Positions 1 to 8,754 of a DNA stretch of 37,447 nucleotides are shown here, piece by piece (positions within the stretch are counted from its first letter, which is position 1; each line of letters opens with the position of its first letter). Source of the DNA: Rhodanobacter sp. 67-28. GTDB lineage: Bacteria > Pseudomonadota > Gammaproteobacteria > Xanthomonadales > Rhodanobacteraceae. The translations under genes were made by a program, and so were the position numbers. The notes under the pieces are model-generated. The model did no database searches. It had not been told where the DNA came from and saw nothing but the letters and a program-made list of their open reading frames with translations. The stretch is from positions 1 to 37,447 of the forward strand of contig MKTU01000031.1 in the NCBI GenBank assembly GCA_001898415.1, given 5' to 3'.

Positions 1-1
1 G

Positions 2-292
2 AACGTGGCCGATGCGCTGCAGGCGCTGCAATACGACGCCGACGGCCTGGCCGCCCAGCTCGCCGCCGAGGACGCCGCCGCGCAGCGGCTGGCGCTGGCC
101 CAGCGGCAGTACCGGGTCGGCGCCAGCGGCTATCTCGACCTGCTGCAGGCGCAGCGTGACCACCAGCGCGCGCGCATCGCGCTGATCCAGGCACGCACCG
201 CGCGGCTGGCCGATACCGCTGCGCTGTATGCCGCGCTCGGCGGCAGCTGGCAACACGACATCGACGAACCATTGACCAGACAGGACCAGTAA
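2..292 (+). CDS. Outer-membrane efflux channel protein (TolC/OprM-like), C-terminal fragment
   Basis: This is the 3' end of a gene that begins before the window. The frame is open from base 2 and ends at TAA 290-292. The 96 visible residues contain NVADALQALQ near the start, then a long Ala/Gln/Leu-rich helix with the segment YRVGASGYLDLLQAQR. Both are hallmarks of the last coiled-coil helices of RND outer-membrane factors, which form the trimeric exit duct of tripartite pumps. It lies 125 bp upstream of an adaptor gene and an RND pump gene on the same strand, so it is very probably the channel of that pump. The N-terminal lipoprotein or signal region is not visible, so OprM-type (lipidated) and TolC-type cannot be separated. 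Confidence 0.85.
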   Translation, partial: NVADALQALQYDADGLAAQLAAEDAAAQRLALAQRQYRVGASGYLDLLQAQRDHQRARIALIQARTARLADTAALYAALGGSWQHDIDEPLTRQDQ

Positions 293-300
293 TCCCGGCG

Positions 301-330
301 CCGTCATTCCCGCGAACGCGGGAATGACGG
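301..330. repeat. Perfect 14-bp inverted repeat in efflux operon
   Basis: Arms 301-314 (CCGTCATTCCCGCG) and 317-330 are perfect reverse complements around a 2-nt AA loop. It sits between the channel gene stop and the adaptor gene. There is no T-tract after it, so it is not a standard intrinsic terminator. The CGTCATTCCCGCGAA-type palindrome is a widespread intergenic repeat in proteobacteria. It could act as an mRNA-processing or stabilising hairpin. Confidence 0.8.
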
Positions 331-417
331 ACGGTAAAGCGGCCATGCGAGTCCCTTCGGGTTTCGCGGCAAGCGACGATCGAACCCATCACCGCATCAA
401 CCCAAAGGAGCCCGCGC

Positions 418-1578
418 ATGCCCACGCGCGTTGACAACAAACCCGGCACCACCAAGCGCATGCTCTGGATGGTCGGCGGCGTGCTGCTGCTGATCGCCGT
501 GATCGTCGGCATCAAGGTGCTGCTGGTGATGCGCATGATCCACTCGATGCCGCAACCGGCGCCGGCCACGGTCAGCACCACCACCGTCCGCGAGCAGCCG
601 TGGCAGCCCGCGCTGGACGCGGTCGGCACGCTGCGCGCGGCGCAGGGCGCGGAGCTGGCGATGGATGCCTCCGGCCTGGTCACCGCGGTGCCGCTGAAAT
701 CCGGCCAGGACGTCAAGCAGGGCCAGCTGTTGCTGCAGCTGCGCGACGGCGACGAGGCGGCCAAGCTGGAGCAGCTGCAGGCGACGGCGAAGCTGTCGCA
801 GCTGACCTTCGAGCGCGCGCGCCAGCAGCTGGCGGCGCAGGCGATCAGCCAGGCCGAATACGACCGCGCCGCGGCCGAGCTCAAGGCCAACCAGGCCGCG
901 GTGGCGCAGCAGCAGGTGATCGTGGCGAAGAAGCAGTTGCGCGCGCCGTTCGCCGGCCGCGCCGGCATCATCACGATCAGCCCGGGCGACTACGTCAGCG
1001 CCGGCACCACGCTGGTGACGCTGCAGCAGCTCGACCCGCTGTTCGTCGACTTCCACGTGCCGCAGAGCGAGCTGGGCCGGTTGCAGGTCGGCCAGTCGCT
1101 GCACCTGAACCTGGATGCCTATGAAGGGCGCCAGTTCGACGGCAAGCTCACCGCGATCAGCCCCAAGGTCGACCCCGGCACCCGCAACGTGCGGGTGGAG
1201 GCCAGCGTGCCGAACCACGACAAGGCGCTGAGCCCGGGCATGTTCGCCAAGCTCGCCGTCGACGTCGGCCAGCGCCAGCCGCGGCTGACCCTGCCGCAGG
1301 CGGCGATCGTCTACAACCCGTACGGCGACACCGTCTACGTGGTGCATCCATCCAAGGGCAAGGACGCGCAGGGCCACCCGCTGCCGCCGACGGTGCAACA
1401 GACCTTCGTCACCGTGGGCGAGACCCGCGGCGACCAGGTGGCGATCGTCAAGGGCCTCGCCGCCGGTACCGAGGTGGTGACCAGCGGCCAGGTGAAGCTG
1501 AAGAACGATGCGCCGATCAAGGTCGACAACCGGGTGCAACCGGCCGACAGCGCGCACCCCACGCCGCAGGAACACTGA
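418..1578 (+). CDS. RND efflux periplasmic adaptor (membrane fusion protein)
   Basis: A 386-aa periplasmic adaptor that bridges the inner-membrane RND pump and the outer-membrane channel. Start ATG 418 follows an AAAGGAG ribosome site at 404-410. Residues about 15-38 form an uncleaved N-terminal membrane anchor. Then come a barrel-sandwich (lipoyl-like) half near KSGQDVKQGQLLLQL, an Ala/Gln-rich alpha-hairpin (about residues 112-165), the second lipoyl half (LRAPFAGRAGI and a PGDYVSAG turn), and a beta-barrel with SPKVDPGTRNVRV, which is typical of the MexE/AcrA/HlyD_D23 group. The pump gene follows after 9 bp. The transported compounds cannot be told from sequence. Confidence 0.93.
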   Translation: MPTRVDNKPGTTKRMLWMVGGVLLLIAVIVGIKVLLVMRMIHSMPQPAPATVSTTTVREQPWQPALDAVGTLRAAQGAELAMDASGLVTAVPLKSGQDVKQGQLLLQLRDGDEAAKLEQLQATAKLSQLTFERARQQLAAQAISQAEYDRAAAELKANQAAVAQQQVIVAKKQLRAPFAGRAGIITISPGDYVSAGTTLVTLQQLDPLFVDFHVPQSELGRLQVGQSLHLNLDAYEGRQFDGKLTAISPKVDPGTRNVRVEASVPNHDKALSPGMFAKLAVDVGQRQPRLTLPQAAIVYNPYGDTVYVVHPSKGKDAQGHPLPPTVQQTFVTVGETRGDQVAIVKGLAAGTEVVTSGQVKLKNDAPIKVDNRVQPADSAHPTPQEH

Positions 1579-1587
1579 GCCGCCACG

Positions 1588-4500
1588 ATGAAATTCACCG
1601 ACTCGTTCATCAACAAGCCGGTGCTGGCGATCGTCGTCAGCCTGCTGATCCTGGTGCTGGGCATCCGCGCGGTCAGCAGCCTCAGCGTGCGCCAGTATCC
1701 GGAGACGCAGAACGCCACGGTCACCGTCACCACCGCCTACTACGGCGCCGACGCGGCGACCATGGCCGGCTTCATCACGCAGCCGCTGGAGCAGGCGATC
1801 TCGCAGGCGCAGGGCATCGACTACCTGTCCTCCAGCAGCGTATCGGGCGTGTCCACCATCACCGCCACGTTGCGCCTCAACTACGACGCCAACCGCGCGC
1901 TGACCGAGATCACCACCCAGGTCAATTCGGTGAAGAACCAGCTGCCGCCGCAGGCGCAGCAGCCGGTGCTGAACGTGCAGACCGGCGAGACGGTCGACGC
2001 GATGTACATCGGCTTCTACAGCGACGTGCTGCCGACCAACAACATCACCGACTACCTCGCGCGCGTGGTCAAGCCGAAGCTGGACGCGCTCGACGGCGTG
2101 CAGACCGCCGAGCTGCTCGGCGCGCGCCAGTTCGCGCTGCGCGCGTGGCTGGACCCGGCCAGGATGGCCGCGCACGGCGTCACCGCCAGCGACGTCAACG
2201 CCGCGCTGGCGGCCAACAACTATCTCGCCGCGGTCGGCTCCAGCAAGGGCCAGGCGGTGACGGTGGACCTGACCACCGACAGCAGCCTGCACACGGTGGA
2301 TGAATTCAAGCAGCTGGTGGTCCGCCAGTCCGGCGGCGCGATCGTGCGGCTGCAGGATGTGGCCACGGTGTCGCTGGGCTCGGAGAACTACGACTTCAAC
2401 GTGGCCTTCAACGGCAAGCGTTCGGTGTTCATCGGCATCAAGGTCGCGCCGGACGCCAACGTGCTGGACGTGGCCCAGCGCGTGCGCGATGCGTTCCCCG
2501 AGATCCAGCACCAGTTGCCGAGCGGGCTGACCGGCAAGATCGTCTACGACGGCACCGACTTCGTGAACAGCTCGATCAACGAGGTCATCAAGACCCTGGT
2601 CGAGGCGCTGGTGATCGTCACCCTGGTGATCTTCCTGTTCCTGGGCAGCCTGCGCGCGGTGATCATCCCGGTGATCGCGATGCCGCTGGCGCTGATCGGC
2701 GCGTTCTTCGTGATGCTGGTGCTGGGCTACTCGATCAACCTGCTGACCCTGCTGGCGCTGGTGCTGGCGATCGGCCTGGTGGTGGACGACGCGATCATCG
2801 TGGTGGAGAACGTCGACCGCCACATGAAGGAGGAAGGCAAGACCCCGCTGCAGGCCGCGCTGCTGGCCGCACGCGAGCTGGGCGGGCCGATCCTGGCGAT
2901 GACCGTGGTGCTGATCGCGGTGTACGTGCCGATCGGCTTTCAGAAGGGCCTCACCGGCGCGCTGTTCAGCGAGTTCGCGTTCACCCTCGCCGGCGCGGTG
3001 ACCGTGTCGGCGATCGTGGCGCTGACGCTGTCGCCGATGCTGACCTCGCGCTTCTTCACCAGCGGGCAGGAAGGCGGTCGCTTCGTGCAGTTCATCGACC
3101 GCCAGTTCGACCGCGTGCACCACGGTTACCAGCGCGTGCTGCACAACGTGCTGTCGACCTGGGTGGTGGTGATCGTGATGGCCGGCCTGCTGCTGCTGGC
3201 CACGGTGGCGCTGGGCGTCACTGCGCAATCGGAACTGGCGCCGGAGGAGGACCAGGGCGTGGTGGTGGGCCAGATCGTCGGCGCACCGAACGCCACCGCC
3301 GAGCAGATGAACGTTTACGCCACCCAGATGTTCGAGCTGGCCAAGGAATTGCCCGAGTACGAGCAGATGTTCCAGCTGACCGGCGTGCCGACGGTGAACC
3401 AGGGCATCGGCGGCGTGGTGTTCAAGCCGTGGGACCAGCGCGAGCGCAGCGCGCACGAACTGCAGCAGGTGTTGCAGGAAAAATGGAACGGCATCGCCGG
3501 CGGCCGTGTGGCGGCGTTCCAGTTTCCGCCGCTGCCCGGCGCGCAGGGCCTGCCGATCCAGGTGGTGATCACCACCACCGAGCCGTTCGACAATCTCAAC
3601 GAAGTGGCCAGCGCGGTGCTGGCCAAGGCCCAGGCCAGCGGCAAGTTCTACTTCATCGACTCCGACCTGAAGATCGACAAGCCGCAGGCCACGGTGAACC
3701 TGGACCGCGACCTGATCGCCACGCTGGGCCTGACCCAGGCGGACGTCGGCGCCGCGCTGGGTTCGGCGCTGGGCGGCGGCTACGTCAACTACTTCTCGAT
3801 CGCCGGGCGCTCGTACCGCGTGATCCCGCAGGTGCTGCAGGCCGACCGCCTCAACCCGGAACAGGTGCTGGACTACTACCTGCGCGTGCCGGACGGCTCG
3901 GTGATCCAGGCCGGCACCGTGGCCAAGGTCACCCACGAGGTGGTGCCGCAGTCGCTGAACCGCTTCCAGCAGCTGAACTCGGCCACCATCTCCGGCGTGT
4001 CGGGCATGTCGCAGGGCGATGCGCTGGCTTACCTGCGCGACCTGGTGCACGAGGTGGCGCAGACCGGCTACACCGTCGACTACGCCGGCCAGTCGCGCCA
4101 GTTCATGCAGGAATCCGGCGGCTTCGGCGGCACCTTGCTGTTCGCCGTCATCATCGTGTTCCTGGCGCTGGCGGCGCAGTTCAACAGCTTGCGCGACCCG
4201 GTGGTGATCCTGGTCTCGGTGCCGCTGGCGCTGTTCGGGGCGCTGATCTTCGTCAACCTGTTCACCAGCCTCAACATCTACACCGAGGTGGGCCTGGTCA
4301 CCCTGATGGGCCTGATCAGCAAGCACGGCATCCTGATCGTGCAGTTCGCCAACGACTCGCAACGCGCCGGCATGTCCAAGCGCGAGGCGATCGAGCACGC
4401 CGCGGCGGTGCGCCTGCGGCCGATCCTGATGACCACCGCGGCGATGGTGCTCGGCGTGATGCCGCTGGTGATCGCCGCCGGCGCCGGCGCCGCGGGCCGC

Positions 4501-4644
4501 TTCAACATGGGCCTGGTGATCTCCACCGGCCTGGCCATCGGCACCGTGTTCACCCTGTTCGTGGTGCCCGCGTTCTACCTGCTGCTGGCGGCGGACCACC
4601 ATCGCGGCCAGCCGAGGGACGACGCGAATCCGGTGGTGGCCTAG
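1588..4644 (+). CDS. RND multidrug efflux pump, inner-membrane subunit (HAE-1 family)
   Basis: A 1018-aa proton-driven RND transporter, slightly shorter than AcrB (1049 aa). It starts MKFTDSFINKP, the usual amphipathic start of the family, and has twelve expected membrane segments with two large periplasmic loops. The proton-relay residues are present: the Asp pair D400-D401 in TM4 (GLVVDDAIIVVEN) and K912 in TM10 (ISKHGILIVQFAN). The start ATG is 9 bp after the adaptor stop and has no strong ribosome site of its own, so it is probably translationally coupled. By general look it resembles the MexK/MexF branch rather than heavy-metal CusA types, since no CusA Met pathway was noticed. It forms a tripartite pump with the two upstream genes. 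Confidence 0.95.
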   Translation: MKFTDSFINKPVLAIVVSLLILVLGIRAVSSLSVRQYPETQNATVTVTTAYYGADAATMAGFITQPLEQAISQAQGIDYLSSSSVSGVSTITATLRLNYDANRALTEITTQVNSVKNQLPPQAQQPVLNVQTGETVDAMYIGFYSDVLPTNNITDYLARVVKPKLDALDGVQTAELLGARQFALRAWLDPARMAAHGVTASDVNAALAANNYLAAVGSSKGQAVTVDLTTDSSLHTVDEFKQLVVRQSGGAIVRLQDVATVSLGSENYDFNVAFNGKRSVFIGIKVAPDANVLDVAQRVRDAFPEIQHQLPSGLTGKIVYDGTDFVNSSINEVIKTLVEALVIVTLVIFLFLGSLRAVIIPVIAMPLALIGAFFVMLVLGYSINLLTLLALVLAIGLVVDDAIIVVENVDRHMKEEGKTPLQAALLAARELGGPILAMTVVLIAVYVPIGFQKGLTGALFSEFAFTLAGAVTVSAIVALTLSPMLTSRFFTSGQEGGRFVQFIDRQFDRVHHGYQRVLHNVLSTWVVVIVMAGLLLLATVALGVTAQSELAPEEDQGVVVGQIVGAPNATAEQMNVYATQMFELAKELPEYEQMFQLTGVPTVNQGIGGVVFKPWDQRERSAHELQQVLQEKWNGIAGGRVAAFQFPPLPGAQGLPIQVVITTTEPFDNLNEVASAVLAKAQASGKFYFIDSDLKIDKPQATVNLDRDLIATLGLTQADVGAALGSALGGGYVNYFSIAGRSYRVIPQVLQADRLNPEQVLDYYLRVPDGSVIQAGTVAKVTHEVVPQSLNRFQQLNSATISGVSGMSQGDALAYLRDLVHEVAQTGYTVDYAGQSRQFMQESGGFGGTLLFAVIIVFLALAAQFNSLRDPVVILVSVPLALFGALIFVNLFTSLNIYTEVGLVTLMGLISKHGILIVQFANDSQRAGMSKREAIEHAAAVRLRPILMTTAAMVLGVMPLVIAAGAGAAGRFNMGLVISTGLAIGTVFTLFVVPAFYLLLAADHHRGQPRDDANPVVA

Positions 4645-4677
4645 ACGAGGAAGCCCACGCTGGTAGAGCAAGAGCCG

Positions 4678-4737
4678 GCGGGCAGTGCCCGCCCTACGCG
4701 ACGATACGTCGGCACGTGTAGGGCGGGCACTGCCCGC
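4678..4737. repeat. Paired REP-like repeat (GGCGGGCAGTGCCCGCC family), inverted copies
   Basis: Two copies of a 20-bp unit in inverted orientation: 4678-4697 (GCGGGCAGTGCCCGCCCTAC) and 4718-4737, separated by 20 bp. Each unit is itself nearly palindromic. The pair can fold into one long hairpin. It lies between the converging RND and BI-1 genes. Related units occur at 6669-6721 and 21467-21522. Confidence 0.8.
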
Positions 4738-4761
4738 CGCTTCCTTCCCGGGTCCACAGAA

Positions 4762-4790
4762 AAAGCCGGCGGACATGGTCCGCCGGCTTT
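4762..4790. terminator. Bidirectional intrinsic terminator
   Basis: A perfect 13-bp stem (4762-4774 with 4778-4790, core AAAGCCGGCGGAC) and a 3-nt loop between two converging genes. Read on the minus strand, the stem is followed by a T-rich run (TTTTTCTG), so it terminates the BI-1 gene well. On the plus strand the tail CTTTCTT is weaker. Confidence 0.85.
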
Positions 4791-4809
4791 CTTCGCACCC
4801 GCCGCGATC

Positions 4810-5565
4810 TCAGTTGCGCGACTGCAGCTTCGACAGCAAGCGCAGCAGTTCCAGGTACAGCCATACCAGGGTCACCACCAGGGCGAAGGCGCCGTACCAC
4901 TCCATGTATTTCGGTGCGCGGGCGTGCACGCCCTGCTCGATCATGTCGAAGTCGAGGATCAGGTTGAGCGCGGCGATCACCACCACCACGCCGCTGAAAG
5001 CGATGCCCAGGCCGCTGGAGCCGTTGATGAAGCCCATCGAATGGCCGAAGAAACCCATCACCATGTTGGCCAGGTACAGCAGCATGATGCCGCCGGTGGC
5101 CGCGACGATGCCGAGCTTGAACTTCTCGGTGGCGCGGATCAGCCCGCTGCGATAGGCCAGCAGCATCGCCGCCATCACGCCGAAGGTCAGCCCCACCGCC
5201 TGCATCACGATGCCCGGGTAGCGCATCTCGAAGATCGCCGACAACGCGCCGATGAAGACGCCCTCCACCAGCGCGTACAACGGCGCGGTGACCGGCGCCC
5301 AGGTTTTCTTGAACACGGTGACCAGGGCCAGGATCAGGCCGCCGATGGCGCCGCCGATCATCAGCGGGCCCATCGTCGGCAGGCTCTCCGCACCGTTGAA
5401 CTGGCCCCAGCTGAAGGCCGCGCCGACGATGGCGAGGATCAGCAGCAGGCCGGTCTTGTTGACGGTGCCGTTGAGAGTCATCACCTCGTCGCCATGCGAC
5501 ACCACCGCACCGCTGGCGGCGTCGAGGAAGGTGTTCTTGTTGAGTGCCGGATTACCGCTTTGCAT
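4810..5565 (-). CDS. Bax inhibitor-1 / YccA family inner-membrane protein
   Basis: A 251-aa polytopic membrane protein of the BI-1/YccA (TMBIM) family, with about seven membrane segments after a polar N-terminus. Family members are linked to proton-dependent calcium leak and, for E. coli YccA, to inhibition of the FtsH protease. The role here is not known. The frame is open back to an ATG at 5592, but I chose the ATG at 5565 ([13 protein letters not shown]): it has a GGAG box 6 nt upstream, and the 5592 codon overlaps the -10 box of the best promoter. The divergent neighbour is hemC. Transcription ends at the hairpin 4762-4790. Confidence 0.88.
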   Translation of the reverse strand: MQSGNPALNKNTFLDAASGAVVSHGDEVMTLNGTVNKTGLLLILAIVGAAFSWGQFNGAESLPTMGPLMIGGAIGGLILALVTVFKKTWAPVTAPLYALVEGVFIGALSAIFEMRYPGIVMQAVGLTFGVMAAMLLAYRSGLIRATEKFKLGIVAATGGIMLLYLANMVMGFFGHSMGFINGSSGLGIAFSGVVVVIAALNLILDFDMIEQGVHARAPKYMEWYGAFALVVTLVWLYLELLRLLSKLQSRN

Positions 5566-5590
5566 GATGAACTCCGAGGGGTTTGTCGAC

Positions 5591-5620
5591 ATCGTAGCCG
5601 GCCCGCGACAACCGTGTCAG
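5591..5620 (-). promoter_or_regulatory. Putative sigma-70 promoter of the BI-1/YccA gene
   Basis: On the minus strand: -35 CTGACA (5615-5620, 5/6 match to TTGACA), 18-bp spacer, -10 TACGAT (5591-5596, 4/6). Transcription would start near 5584, about 19 nt before the ATG at 5565, which fits the chosen start and excludes 5592. Confidence 0.45.
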
Positions 5621-5706
5621 CCACCGCGCCCAAACGTCGCGGGCTGGCCACGCCGCACCGGGCCGGTCAACTACAATGGGACCTTGCCGAACGTCGCGGA
5701 GTTCCA

Positions 5707-6624
5707 ATGAACCCTTCCACCTTGCGCATCGCCACCCGCAAGAGCGCGCTGGCGCTGTGGCAGGCCGAACACGTCGCCGCGCTGCTGCGCGCGGCGCACC
5801 CCGGCCTGGGCGTGGAGCTGGTGCCGCTGTCCACCCGCGGCGACGAGATCCTCGACCAGCCGCTGGCCACCATCGGCGGCAAGGGACTGTTCCTCAAGGA
5901 GCTGGAAGTGGCCATGCTGGAAGGCCGCGCCGAGCTGGCGGTGCACTCGCTGAAGGACGTGCCGGCCGATCTCGAGAGCGGCTTCACCCTGCCGGCCATC
6001 CTGCCCCGCGCCGACGCCGCCGACGCTTTCGTCAGCAACCACTACGCCGACCTCGCCGCGCTGCCGCGGGGCGCGCGCGTGGGCACCTCGTCGCTGCGCC
6101 GGCAGGCGCAACTGCGCGCGCTGCGGCCGGATCTGCAGCTGAGCGACCTGCGCGGCAACGTCGGCACCCGGCTGGGCAAGCTCGACGCCGGCCAGTACGA
6201 CGCGATCGTGCTGGCCTGCGCCGGGCTGGAACGCCTCGGCCTGGCCTCGCGCATCGTCTCGCGACTGGCCGCGCCGGACTGGCTGCCCGCCCCGGGCCAG
6301 GCCGCCATCGCGATCGAGGCGCGCGACGAGCATCCGGCGGTGCTGGCCCTGCTCGCCGCGCTCGACGACGCCGACACGCGGCTCACGGTGAGCGCCGAGC
6401 GCGCGATGAACCGCGCCCTGGGCGGCAGCTGCACGGTGCCGGTCGGCGCCTGGTGCATGCGCAGCGACCACGGCTTGCACCTGCGCGGCCTCGTCGGCGA
6501 CGCGGCCAGCGGCCAGCTGCTGCACGCCGAAGGCAGCGCGCCGGCGGATCAGGCCGAGGCACTCGGTCGACAGGTGGCGCAGGCGTTGCTCGCGCAAGGG
6601 GCGGGCAAACTGCTGGGGACGTGA
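5707..6624 (+). CDS. hemC: Porphobilinogen deaminase (hydroxymethylbilane synthase)
   Basis: A 305-aa cytoplasmic enzyme of tetrapyrrole synthesis that joins four porphobilinogen units into hydroxymethylbilane. Visible family marks: [14 protein letters not shown] at the N-terminus, substrate-contact Arg residues in [10 protein letters not shown], catalytic Asp84 in HSLKDVP, and the dipyrromethane-cofactor Cys242 in [10 protein letters not shown], at the same number as in E. coli HemC. Start ATG 5707 has GGAG at 5698-5701. The ORF could extend upstream in frame, but the family N-terminus begins here. A lone TACAAT hexamer at 5672-5677 may be its -10 box, but no good -35 was found. It is not followed by hemD in this window, so the usual hemCD pair is split or elsewhere. 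Confidence 0.97.
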   Translation: MNPSTLRIATRKSALALWQAEHVAALLRAAHPGLGVELVPLSTRGDEILDQPLATIGGKGLFLKELEVAMLEGRAELAVHSLKDVPADLESGFTLPAILPRADAADAFVSNHYADLAALPRGARVGTSSLRRQAQLRALRPDLQLSDLRGNVGTRLGKLDAGQYDAIVLACAGLERLGLASRIVSRLAAPDWLPAPGQAAIAIEARDEHPAVLALLAALDDADTRLTVSAERAMNRALGGSCTVPVGAWCMRSDHGLHLRGLVGDAASGQLLHAEGSAPADQAEALGRQVAQALLAQGAGKLLGT

Positions 6625-6668
6625 GCCGACGCTGTCACGCTCCTGCAGTCCATGCGGCAGCGACCCAC

Positions 6669-6721
6669 GGCGGGCAGTGCCCGCCACCGCCCGTGCGGGG
6701 GAGCGGCGGGCGGTGCCCGCC
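6669..6721. repeat. Two direct copies of GGCGGGCRGTGCCCGCC repeat
   Basis: Units at 6669-6685 and 6705-6721 (17 bp each, one base different) lie in the 118-bp gap between the converging hemC and DUF481 genes. Each unit is a near-perfect palindrome. They belong to the same dispersed family as 4678-4737 and 21467-21522. Confidence 0.8.
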
Positions 6722-6742
6722 GTGCCACTCCCCATCCGGCGC

Positions 6743-7540
6743 TCAGAAGCTGTACACGAGATTCGTCGTGGTCAGCGTGTCGGTCTGCTTCACGCCCGGC
6801 TGCACGTCGCTGTTGTAGCGGACCTGGAAGCCCACTTTCAGGGCCAGCTTCTTGGTCATGCTGACGGCCAGGCCGGCGTCGTTCTGGATGTAGGTGTTCT
6901 TGGAGCCCGCTTCGGTGAGGAACGTGTCCTCGAAGGCGGTGTTGGCGCTCAGCTTGAACTTGTAGTTGACCAGGCCGCGGGCCACCACTTCGCCTTCGGT
7001 GGGCTGGCGCTGGGCGACCAGCACGTTGCCGACCAGCACCTGGGTGTCGGCGGGACGGTAGCGCTTGTAGCCGGGGCCGATTTCGAACGACAGCTCGTTG
7101 CGCTCGTCCTTCAGCGCGATATAGCCGTAGCCCAGCGAGACCGTGCCCTGCCACAGGTTGGCGCCGAAGTCGTCGTGCTCGTAGCGGGCCGCGCCGACGA
7201 TGTAGCTGCGCGTGTCGAGCTTGAGGCCGACCGAGGCGCCGGCATCGTAACGGTTGGCGGTGGTGTTGAACTGCTCGATCGTGTTGCCATTGGTGTCGAC
7301 GATCTTCTGCTCGCTCTTGGAGCGCAGCGCGTCAACGAAGAAGTTGTTCTTCCACTGGTCGTTTTCCTGGCTCAGGCCCAGTTTGGCGTTGATGTTCTCC
7401 GAGCGCGAGTTGCCGGTGGACGAGGCGAAACCGAATTCGCCCGAACCGCTCCAGCCGCCGCGATTTTCCGTGTCCTGGGCGTGGGCGGCGAAGCTGGCGA
7501 AACCGGCCAGCAGCAGGCCGCCGATCAGGGTCTTGTTCAT
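6743..7540 (-). CDS. DUF481 family outer-membrane beta-barrel protein
   Basis: A 265-aa exported protein. Residues 1-21 are a Sec signal peptide (MNKTLIGGLLLAGFASFAAHA, probable cleavage after AHA). The rest is rich in alternating aromatic/polar beta strands and contains WSGSGEFGFASSTGNSRSENI, the typical start of DUF481 proteins such as E. coli YdiY, which are predicted salt-induced outer-membrane barrels. It ends in a terminal Phe (NLVYSF), the outer-membrane insertion signature. It is monocistronic, divergent from a WYL regulator, and convergent with hemC. Function unknown; no substrate can be inferred. Confidence 0.88.
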   Translation of the reverse strand: MNKTLIGGLLLAGFASFAAHAQDTENRGGWSGSGEFGFASSTGNSRSENINAKLGLSQENDQWKNNFFVDALRSKSEQKIVDTNGNTIEQFNTTANRYDAGASVGLKLDTRSYIVGAARYEHDDFGANLWQGTVSLGYGYIALKDERNELSFEIGPGYKRYRPADTQVLVGNVLVAQRQPTEGEVVARGLVNYKFKLSANTAFEDTFLTEAGSKNTYIQNDAGLAVSMTKKLALKVGFQVRYNSDVQPGVKQTDTLTTTNLVYSF

Positions 7541-7687
7541 TGCCGAATATCCGTTTGTTAAAGTTTGGTAACAGCGTACCTTAGCCAGCCGTCTTGAACT
7601 CGCAGTGAATGCGCCGGCCCGCCGTGCGACTTGCAGCCATCCACGGCCGCCACCATGCTAGGACGTGCCCCGCCCGAGACGTGCCGA

Positions 7688-8659
7688 ATGGATCGCTACG
7701 AACGGATATTGACGCTGCATCGCCTGCTGAAATCGGCGCACTATCCGGTGCCGTTGTCGCGCCTGATGGGCGAACTGGAATGCTCGCGCGCCACGCTGTA
7801 TCGCGACGTGGCGTTCCTGCGCGATGCGCTGGGCGCGCCGATCGAGAGCGCCGGCACCGACCAGGCGGCATTCCGCTACGAAGCCGGCGAAGGCGAGAAG
7901 TTCGAGCTGCCCGGCCTGTGGCTGACCTCCGACGAGCTGGCCTCGCTGCTGGCGCTCAACGAACTGATCAGCCGCTCCGGCCCCGGCGTGCTCGCCGGCA
8001 CGCTGGCGCCGTTCAAGGCGCGCATCGAGGGCCTGCTGTCGCACCAGGGCAGCGGCAAGGCGCTGCCGATCGAGCGCATCCGGGTGATTCCGTGGGGCGA
8101 GCGCAAGCTCGACCAGCAAGTGTTCCGCGTGGTCGCCGGCGCGGTGCTCGAACGGCGCCAGCTGCGCTTCCGCTACCGCGCACGCACCACCAATGCCGAC
8201 AGCCGCCGGCTGGTCTCGCCGCAGCGGCTGACCCACTACCGCGACAACTGGTACCTCGACGTGTGGGACCACGACCGCGAGGCGCTGCGCAGTTTCGCGG
8301 TGGACCGCATCGCCGAGGCGCAGGCGCAGGACGCGCCCGCCCGCGACGTCACCGACAGCGAGCTCAACGAACTGCTCGCCTCCAGCTACGGCATTTTCGC
8401 CGGCAAGCCCAAGGCCTGGGCCACGATCCGCTTCTCCGCCCACGCCGCGCGCTGGGTTTCCGACGAGCACTGGCATTCGCAGCAGCAGGGCGAATGGCTG
8501 AGCGACGGCCGCTACGAGCTGAAGCTGCCCTACTCCAACTCGAAAGAGTTGTTGATGGACGTGCTCAAGTACGGCCCCGACGCGGAAGTGGTCGCCCCGC
8601 TGCCGCTGCGCGAGGAGATGAAGATCCTGCTGCAGCTGGCGCTGTCAGGCTATGCCTGA
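7688..8659 (+). CDS. YafY-type WYL-domain transcriptional regulator
   Basis: A 323-aa regulator. Residues about 5-50 form a DeoR/HTH_11-like winged helix (LSRLMGELECSRATLYRDVAFLRD). The C-terminal half has a WYL domain, seen as FRYRARTT, SPQRLTHYRDNWYLDVWD and RSFAVDRI. Such domains bind ligands, often nucleotides or nucleic acid, and control DNA-damage, defence or metabolic genes. The frame is open back to 7631. I chose ATG 7688 (MDRYERIL) because close relatives begin there, although no strong ribosome site precedes it. It is divergent from the DUF481 gene with a 147-bp gap, so it may control that gene. Target unknown. Confidence 0.88.
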   Translation: MDRYERILTLHRLLKSAHYPVPLSRLMGELECSRATLYRDVAFLRDALGAPIESAGTDQAAFRYEAGEGEKFELPGLWLTSDELASLLALNELISRSGPGVLAGTLAPFKARIEGLLSHQGSGKALPIERIRVIPWGERKLDQQVFRVVAGAVLERRQLRFRYRARTTNADSRRLVSPQRLTHYRDNWYLDVWDHDREALRSFAVDRIAEAQAQDAPARDVTDSELNELLASSYGIFAGKPKAWATIRFSAHAARWVSDEHWHSQQQGEWLSDGRYELKLPYSNSKELLMDVLKYGPDAEVVAPLPLREEMKILLQLALSGYA

Positions 8660-8664
8660 CTGCC

Positions 8665-8750
8665 GGGAATAGGGAATGGGGAATAGGGAAAGCAGGGGGT
8701 CGCGGAACGCCGTTGCTCTTCCTATTCCCCATTCCCTATTCCCTATTCCC
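8665..8750. repeat. Inverted array of GGGAATA heptamers (long hairpin)
   Basis: The left side, 8665-8690, is made of tandem 7-mers (GGGAATA, GGGAATG, GGGAATA, GGGAA). The right side, 8721-8750, is the inverse (TATTCCC-type units). Bases 8665-8687 and 8721-8743 pair perfectly over 23 bp, with one extra heptamer at 8744-8750. It fills the gap between the converging WYL and SLC13 genes and ends 4 bp from the SLC13 stop codon. It may serve as a terminator in both directions, although no long T-tract is seen. Confidence 0.85.
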
Positions 8751-8754
8751 AGCT

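Noticed and set aside
397..4776. A 1459-codon open frame on the minus strand
   Set aside because: It is antisense to the adaptor and RND genes, which have full family motifs. The translation is low-complexity His/Gln/Arg/Val sequence, the usual shadow of GC-rich codon bias.
5566..5592. Upstream ATG (5592) as start of the BI-1/YccA gene
   Set aside because: It overlaps the -10 box of the best promoter, while ATG 5565 has a GGAG site at good spacing.
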